From NCBI GenBank assembly GCA_035524595.1, contig DATKOP010000088.1, forward strand, positions 1 to 18,125: 18,125 bases of DNA. The letters run 5' to 3'. Within the stretch, counting starts at the first letter, position 1, and each line of letters opens with the position of its first letter. Shown in pieces: positions 13,863 to 18,125 of the stretch. Origin of the DNA: CAIKZZ01 sp035524595 (lineage in GTDB: Bacteria > Pseudomonadota > Gammaproteobacteria > Steroidobacterales > Steroidobacteraceae). Position numbers and translations under genes: made by a program. The notes beneath the pieces were generated by a model that did no database searches, had not been told where the DNA came from, and saw only the letters and a list, made by a program, of their open reading frames with translations.

Positions 13863-13878
13863 ACACAAGATCTTGTGT
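13863..13878. promoter_or_regulatory. NrdR box 2 (proximal operator)
   Basis: Identical in all 16 bases to box 1 (ACACAAGATCTTGTGT), 179 bp downstream of it, which is close to 17 turns of 10.5 bp. It sits just after the predicted transcription start of nrdJa. GGGTCG follows both boxes (with two extra T in box 1), suggesting the copies arose by duplication. CCCCG before it and CGGGG after it extend the palindrome imperfectly. Confidence 0.88.
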
Positions 13879-14008
13879 TGGGTCGGGGACCCGGTCGGAC
13901 ACGTTTCGGAGGGAGGGCGACGGGACGCTGTCAGCGGCTGCCGGGGCCTTCGCTTCCATTAATAACGACGACAACAACCAATCAGGCTCAACGGAGCACC
14001 ACGTCAAG

Positions 14009-17000
14009 ATGAGCACGGCCTACAAGATCGAGCCCCGCGAAGGGGCCGTCCCGTTCCAGGAAGCGTCGATCGACATCTGGAGCACGAAGTACCGCCTCAC
14101 GGCCAAGGACGGCACGCCGATCGATCAGTCGATGGACGACACCTACCAGCGGGTCGCCGTCGCGCTCGCGGAGGTCGAGGCGCCGGCCGTGCGCCCCGAA
14201 TGGCACGAGCGCTTCCTGTGGGCGCTGCGCAAGGGCGCGATACCCGCCGGCCGCATCACCTCGAACGCGGGCGCCCTCGACCACAAGCCGGCCACCTCGA
14301 CGATCAACTGCACCGTGTCGGGGACGATCACCGACTCGATGGACGACATCCTCAACAAGGTCCACGAGGCCGGCCTCACGCTCAAGGCCGGCTGCGGCAT
14401 CGGCTACGAGTTCTCGACGCTGCGGCCGCGCGGCGCGTACGTCTCGGGCGCCGGCGCCTACACCTCGGGGCCGCTGTCGTTCATGGATATCTACGACAAG
14501 ATGTGCTTCACGGTGTCCTCGGCCGGCGGACGCCGCGGCGCGCAGATGGGCACCTTCGACATCGGCCATCCGGACGCGATGGAGTTCATCCGCGCCAAGC
14601 GCGAGGCCGGGCGGCTCAGGCAGTTCAACCTGTCGCTGCTGGTCACCGACGAGTTCATCGAGGCGGTCAAGGCCGACGCGCCGTGGCGGCTCGCGTTCCC
14701 GCTGTCGCTCGCCGAGTACCAGGCGGAGCAGCCGGACCTGACCGACGCCGCCAAGTACCTGTGGCGCGAGTGGCCGACCACCGACCGCTACGTGACCCGC
14801 GACGACGGCCTCGTCTGCTGCAAGGTCTACAAGACGGTCCCGGCGCGGCGCATGTGGGACGTCATCATGTCGTCCACCTACGACTTCGCCGAGCCCGGCT
14901 TCGTGCTGATCGACCGGGTCAACGAGATGAACAACAACTGGTGGTGCGAGAACATCCGCGCCACCAATCCGTGCGTGACCGCCGACACGCGCCTCTCGAC
15001 CAGCTACGGGATGGTGCGCATCGGAGATCTGTATCGCTCCGGTCTCGACATCCAGGCGACCGTCGACACGCGCGCGCTGGATGCGGGCCCCGGCACCGCG
15101 GTGCGCGCGGCGGTGCCGGCATTCATGACCTCGCCGTCCGCCGACGTGTACCGCGTCGTGACCGAGGACGGCTACGAGATCAAGGCCACCGAATGGCACG
15201 ACTTCTACACGACCCGCGGCAAGATAAAGCTCAAGGACCTGAAGCCGGGGGACGAGCTGCTGGTGCAGTCCGGCAAGGGCCAGTTCGGCGGCCGCGGCAG
15301 CGAGCAGCTCGGCGTGGTACTCGGGCTGCTGGCCGGCGATGGCCACTTCACGAACCGCGGCGACGGCCAGAACGCGGCGGTCGTGAACCTGTGGGGCGAG
15401 GACCGCGACTACGCCGACCAGGTGGTCGGCTACGTGAACTCGCTGATCGCGGGCTTCGCGAATCGCCCGCGCGACTACCGGGTCAGCGCGGTCGCGATCC
15501 CCGAGCGCAACCTCGTCATGATCCGCTCCGTGATCCTGGCGCGCGTGCTCGAGCGCTACGGCTTCTCGGCGAAGGCCAAGACGCAGGTGCCTGAGATCGT
15601 CTGGACCGGCAGCGAGCCGTGCGTGCGCGGCTACCTGCGCGGCCTGTTCCAGAGCGACGGCACGGTGCAGCGCGACGACAAGAACGCGTGCTGCACGATC
15701 CGGCTCGCCTCCAGCCACGAGCCGCTGCTCAAGGACGTGCAGCGGCTGCTCGCGAACTTCGGAATCTTCTGCCGCGTGCTGAAGCGGCGCGCGGCCGGCG
15801 CGCGGCTGCTGCCGGACGGCAGGGGCGGCAAGCGCCTGTACGACTGCCAGGCGGACTACGAGCTGATCATCGGCTCGGCGTCCCGCGACCGCTTCATGGA
15901 CGAGATCGGCTTCATCACGCCCGCCAAGAACGCCAAGTACCACGGCTGGCGCGCGCAGCACTCGCCGATGAATCGCGAGAATTTCGCCAGTCCCATTGCG
16001 AGCATCGAGCACGTCGGCAAGGAAGCGGTGTTCGATACGACCCAGCCCGACAGAAACAATCTGATCTTCAACGGCCTGGTGACAGGCAACTGCGGCGAAC
16101 AACCATTACCGCCGTACGGCTCGTGCCTGCTGGGCTCGGTGAACCTGACGCGCTTCGTGCTGCATCCGTTCACCGCCGAGGCGGCATTCGACTGGGACGA
16201 GTACCGCGAGGTCGTCAAGGTCTTCACGCGCATGCTCGACAACGTCGTCGAGGTCAACGGCCTGCCGCTCGAGCGCCAGCGCGACGAGATCATGCGCAAG
16301 CGCCGCCACGGCATGGGCTTCCTCGGCCTCGGCTCGACGATCACGATGCTCGGCATGAAGTACGGCTCGAAGGAGTCGGTGCAGTTCACCGAGGCCGTGT
16401 CGCGCGAGATGGCGATCGCCGGCTGGGAGGCGGGCCTCGACCTCGCGCGCGAGAAGGGGCCGGCGCCGATCATGAACGAGGAGTTCCCGGTCACCGCGCG
16501 GATGCTGCGGCAGCGCCCGGAGATGGTGCGCGACGGCTGGAAGCTCGGCCAGAAGGTGCCGGGCCGGATCCTGCACGCGCGCTACAGCCGCTACATGCAG
16601 CGCATCGCCGCGGTCGCGCCGCAGCTGGTCGAGCAGCTCGCCACCACCGGCGCGCGCTTCACGCACCACAGCTCGATCGCGCCGACCGGCACGATCTCGC
16701 TGTCGCTCGCCAACAACGCCTCCAACGGCATCGAGCCGTCGTTCGCGCACCACTACTTCCGCAACGTGATCCGCCAGGGCCGCAAGACCAAGGAGCGCGT
16801 CGACGTCTACTCGTACGAGCTGCTCGCCTACCGGCACTTCATCAACGCGCGCGCGATGCCTGGCGGCACCAAGCCCGAGGAGCAGCTGCCCGACTACTTC
16901 ATCACCACCGACCACGTGACGCCGACGCAGCACGTCGACATCCAGGCGGCGGCGCAGAAGTGGATCGACTCGAGCATCTCGAAGACCGCGAACGTGCCGA

Positions 17001-17272
17001 CCGACTTCAAGTACGACACCTTCAAGGACATCTACCTGTACGCCTACGAGCAGGGACTGAAGGGCTGCACGACCTTCCGCTTCAACCCGGAGGCGTTCCA
17101 GGGCGTGCTGGTCGACCCCGAGAACCTCAAGAACACGACCTACGTGTTCACGCTCGAGGACGGCACCGAGGTCAAGGTCCGCGGCGACGAGGAGATCGAG
17201 TATGACGGCGAGCTGCACCGCGCCGCGAACCTGTTCGATGCGCTCAAAGAAGGCTATTACGGGAAGTTCTGA
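14009..17272 (+). CDS. nrdJ: Adenosylcobalamin-dependent (class II) ribonucleotide reductase, large part NrdJa, containing an intein
   Basis: Reduces ribonucleotides to deoxyribonucleotides by a radical made with adenosylcobalamin. The precursor has 1087 residues: N-extein 1-321, intein 322-694, C-extein 695-1087, so the spliced enzyme would have 714. N-extein motifs include STINCTVSG (with one cysteine of the likely redox pair), LKAGCGIGYEFSTLRPRGA and GRLRQFNLSLLVTDEF. The intein splits ATNP from CGEQPLPPYGSC; C695 is the predicted thiyl-radical cysteine and E697 its partner in CGE. PTGTIS at 892-897 is the substrate phosphate loop, and GCTTFRFNPEA lies near the end. No ATP-cone is evident at the N-terminus. 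The C-terminus lacks the cysteine tail, which is supplied by the next gene one base away, as in the split Pseudomonas NrdJa/NrdJb. Two NrdR boxes predict repression when dNTPs are plentiful. Without splicing the enzyme should be inactive. Confidence 0.95.
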   Translation: MSTAYKIEPREGAVPFQEASIDIWSTKYRLTAKDGTPIDQSMDDTYQRVAVALAEVEAPAVRPEWHERFLWALRKGAIPAGRITSNAGALDHKPATSTINCTVSGTITDSMDDILNKVHEAGLTLKAGCGIGYEFSTLRPRGAYVSGAGAYTSGPLSFMDIYDKMCFTVSSAGGRRGAQMGTFDIGHPDAMEFIRAKREAGRLRQFNLSLLVTDEFIEAVKADAPWRLAFPLSLAEYQAEQPDLTDAAKYLWREWPTTDRYVTRDDGLVCCKVYKTVPARRMWDVIMSSTYDFAEPGFVLIDRVNEMNNNWWCENIRATNPCVTADTRLSTSYGMVRIGDLYRSGLDIQATVDTRALDAGPGTAVRAAVPAFMTSPSADVYRVVTEDGYEIKATEWHDFYTTRGKIKLKDLKPGDELLVQSGKGQFGGRGSEQLGVVLGLLAGDGHFTNRGDGQNAAVVNLWGEDRDYADQVVGYVNSLIAGFANRPRDYRVSAVAIPERNLVMIRSVILARVLERYGFSAKAKTQVPEIVWTGSEPCVRGYLRGLFQSDGTVQRDDKNACCTIRLASSHEPLLKDVQRLLANFGIFCRVLKRRAAGARLLPDGRGGKRLYDCQADYELIIGSASRDRFMDEIGFITPAKNAKYHGWRAQHSPMNRENFASPIASIEHVGKEAVFDTTQPDRNNLIFNGLVTGNCGEQPLPPYGSCLLGSVNLTRFVLHPFTAEAAFDWDEYREVVKVFTRMLDNVVEVNGLPLERQRDEIMRKRRHGMGFLGLGSTITMLGMKYGSKESVQFTEAVSREMAIAGWEAGLDLAREKGPAPIMNEEFPVTARMLRQRPEMVRDGWKLGQKVPGRILHARYSRYMQRIAAVAPQLVEQLATTGARFTHHSSIAPTGTISLSLANNASNGIEPSFAHHYFRNVIRQGRKTKERVDVYSYELLAYRHFINARAMPGGTKPEEQLPDYFITTDHVTPTQHVDIQAAAQKWIDSSISKTANVPTDFKYDTFKDIYLYAYEQGLKGCTTFRFNPEAFQGVLVDPENLKNTTYVFTLEDGTEVKVRGDEEIEYDGELHRAANLFDALKEGYYGKF
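14972..16090 (+). mobile_element. In-frame intein with LAGLIDADG homing endonuclease, in nrdJa
   Basis: A 373-residue protein-splicing element (precursor residues 322-694). Block A starts with Cys322 (CVTADTRLSTSYGMVRIGDL). Block B is GYEIKATEWHDF with T394 and H397. The endonuclease shows both dodecapeptide motifs: LGLLAGDG (438-445, D444) and LRGLFQSDG (543-551, D550), so both catalytic acids are kept. Blocks F/G read AVFDTTQPD, then NGLVTGN, followed by Cys695. The terminal Asn694 is present but the usual penultimate His is Gly693. The insertion point, inside the NPCGEQ active-site loop, is a recognised intein site in ribonucleotide reductases. Splicing joins NP to CGEQ. Some AT-ending codons cluster at its 3' end. 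Identity is firm; whether splicing and cutting still work cannot be read from sequence. Confidence 0.95.
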
Positions 17273-17273
17273 C

Positions 17274-18011
17274 ATGATCAAGATCGACAAGCGCATCACC
17301 AAGTTCCGCGTCGACAAGCCGGCCGAGGCCGCCAGGCCCGCCGACGCGGCGCGGGCGGACGAGGCCGGCAAGCCGGGCGAGTCGGCCGAGCTCCTGAAGC
17401 GCGACGGCAAGGTCGTCTGGATCACCAAGGAGAAGCTGCTCGAGCGCCCCGAGGTGCTGATCGGCTCAACCTACAAGATCAAGACGCCGGTCTCCGATCA
17501 CGCGATGTACGTGACCATCAACGACATCGTCCTCAACGAGGGCACCGAGCACGAGCAGCGCCGGCCCTTCGAGGTGTTCATCAACTCGAAGAACCTCGAT
17601 CACTTCCAGTGGATCGTGGCGCTGACGCGGATCATCTCGGCGGTGTTCCGCAAGGGCGGCGACGTGACCTTCCTGGTCGAGGAGCTGAAGGCGGTGTTCG
17701 ACCCGCGCGGCGGCTACTGGCAGCCGGGCGGGCGTTTCATGCCGTCGATCATCGCCGAGCTCGGCTACGTGATCGAGAAGCACCTGCAGACGATCGGGCT
17801 GATGCCGCGGCCGGAGATGGCGCCGCACGTCAAGAAGCTGATCGAGGAGAAGCGCGAGGAGTTCGAGGCGCGCAACAAGCAGCAGGACGCGTTCTCGCGC
17901 GGCCACTTCCCGGAGGGCGCGCAGCTGTGCGCGAAGTGCAACACGCTCGCGGTCGTGATGATGGACGGCTGCATGACCTGCCTGAACTGCGCGGACTCGA
18001 AATGCGGCTGA
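17274..18011 (+). CDS. Class II ribonucleotide reductase accessory part NrdJb (TSCPD-domain protein)
   Basis: A 245-residue protein encoded one base after the nrdJa stop (TGA-C-ATG), so translation is probably coupled. After a charged, Ala/Glu/Lys-rich leader (about 15-45), a TSCPD-type domain runs from about 63 to 175 (GSTYKIKTP, YVTINDI, RPFEVFIN, ALTRIISAVFRKGGD, IAELGYVIEKHL). The tail carries six cysteines: C219-x-x-C222, then C233-x-x-C236-x-x-C239, and C244 next to the end. Such a tail can bind zinc and/or pass electrons to the active-site disulfide. In Pseudomonas aeruginosa the class II enzyme is likewise split into NrdJa and NrdJb, with both needed for activity; the single-chain enzymes carry these parts in one polypeptide. 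It lies before a strong terminator that closes the operon. Confidence 0.9.
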   Translation: MIKIDKRITKFRVDKPAEAARPADAARADEAGKPGESAELLKRDGKVVWITKEKLLERPEVLIGSTYKIKTPVSDHAMYVTINDIVLNEGTEHEQRRPFEVFINSKNLDHFQWIVALTRIISAVFRKGGDVTFLVEELKAVFDPRGGYWQPGGRFMPSIIAELGYVIEKHLQTIGLMPRPEMAPHVKKLIEEKREEFEARNKQQDAFSRGHFPEGAQLCAKCNTLAVVMMDGCMTCLNCADSKCG

Positions 18012-18044
18012 GCAGGAACTGACGAACCCGTCGACACGCGCTGT

Positions 18045-18076
18045 CCGGGCTGTGAGCCCGGCGCCGCGAAAGCGGC
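18045..18076 (+). repeat. Two small stem-loops before the nrdJ terminator
   Basis: CCGGGC-TGTGA-GCCCGG (18045-18061) and GCCGC-GAAA-GCGGC (18063-18076) stand in tandem in the 81-base space between nrdJb and the terminator stem. The second has a GNRA-type loop. They could protect the mRNA 3' end or be part of a small RNA released from it. Confidence 0.5.
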
Positions 18077-18092
18077 AAGGCGCGTGCCTTCC

Positions 18093-18123
18093 GGGCCGCC
18101 CCGCAAGGGGCGGCCCTTTTTTT
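18093..18123 (+). terminator. Strong intrinsic terminator of the nrdJa-nrdJb operon
   Basis: A perfect 10-bp stem, GGGCCGCCCC and GGGGCGGCCC, closed by a GCAA tetraloop and followed at once by seven T. It lies 81 bases after the nrdJb stop. This is the only textbook intrinsic terminator in the window. Confidence 0.95.
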
Positions 18124-18125
18124 CG

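Larger units (their letters stand above)
13519..14008. other. Divergent control region between hsp20 and nrdJa
   Basis: This 490-base stretch holds no gene that I can support. Going left to right: hsp20 leader and heat-shock promoter, a GC-rich filler, a 22-bp tandem repeat, NrdR box 1, a short palindrome overlapping a TTGACA, an AT-rich tract from about 13746 to 13857, a promoter for nrdJa, NrdR box 2, and a leader of about 130 bases. The last part of the leader (13958-14008) is C/A-rich with few G, probably unstructured; a GGAG lies 12 bases before the nrdJa ATG. No cobalamin riboswitch is obvious, although the downstream enzyme needs cobalamin. Confidence 0.7.

Noticed and set aside
13860..14008. 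Cobalamin riboswitch in the nrdJa leader
   Set aside because: The leader of ~150 bases is short for one and I could not find the conserved B12-box pattern; NrdR boxes explain control.
13824..14012. A 62-codon open frame in the nrdJa leader
   Set aside because: It begins at a TTG that is part of the -35 element, crosses NrdR box 2, and has no ribosome site or similarity.
13988..16102. A 704-codon open frame on the minus strand opposite nrdJa
   Set aside because: Antisense to the reductase and its intein, no motif, histidine/valine/arginine-rich shadow composition.
1..18125. tRNA or rRNA genes, insertion sequences, attachment sites
   Set aside because: No cloverleaf, transposase, terminal inverted repeats or integrase was seen on either strand while reading the window.

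Overview
The window is GC-rich chromosomal DNA, densely packed with genes, and most likely comes from a gammaproteobacterium. The evidence for that is an E. coli-like RpoD N-terminus, an E. coli-type CCA-adding enzyme with an HD domain, a folB-folK pair, an rpsU-yqeY-dnaG-rpoD macromolecular synthesis operon, and a Pseudomonas-type split class II ribonucleotide reductase. I cannot name the genus. The set looks like a core genome rather than a phage or island; the only clear mobile DNA is an intein.

Layout. Positions 1-3489 (minus strand) hold the macromolecular synthesis operon, read rpsU > yqeY-like > dnaG > rpoD, with rpoD cut by the window edge. Positions 3621-5627 (plus) hold tsaD, folB and folK. 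Facing folK is a pteridine-reductase-type SDR (5645-6406, minus), so three of four neighbouring genes touch pterin/folate chemistry. Positions 6448-9960 hold a MidA/NDUFAF7-like methyltransferase (plus), cca (minus) and a lipoprotein metallopeptidase (plus). Positions 9957-13518 (minus) read hsp20 > degP/htrA > NDUFA9-family NAD(P)-binding protein > small secreted NTF2-like protein. Two convergent gene pairs end inside a shared CTAG, so each strand reads TAG.

The most interesting part is 13519-18125. A 490-bp divergent intergenic region separates hsp20 from the class II ribonucleotide reductase genes nrdJa-nrdJb. It carries a good sigma-32-type promoter for hsp20, a short tandem repeat, two identical 16-bp NrdR-box palindromes 179 bp apart, and an AT-rich promoter tract. 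NrdJa is interrupted by a 373-residue intein with two LAGLIDADG motifs, placed exactly before the predicted thiyl-radical cysteine. The intein ends in Gly-Asn instead of His-Asn. The codons across its 3' end and the first few C-extein codons are unlike the rest of the gene. NrdJb follows one base later with a cysteine-rich tail, and the operon ends at a strong intrinsic terminator preceded by two smaller hairpins.

Together the window covers transcription and replication initiation (RpoD, DnaG), translation (S21, TsaD, Cca), folate synthesis, envelope and protein stress (DegP, Hsp20) and dNTP supply (NrdJab under predicted NrdR control). I did not find a wholly new system. The intein-bearing, NrdR-boxed NrdJab locus and the stress promoters beside it are the parts most worth a second look.
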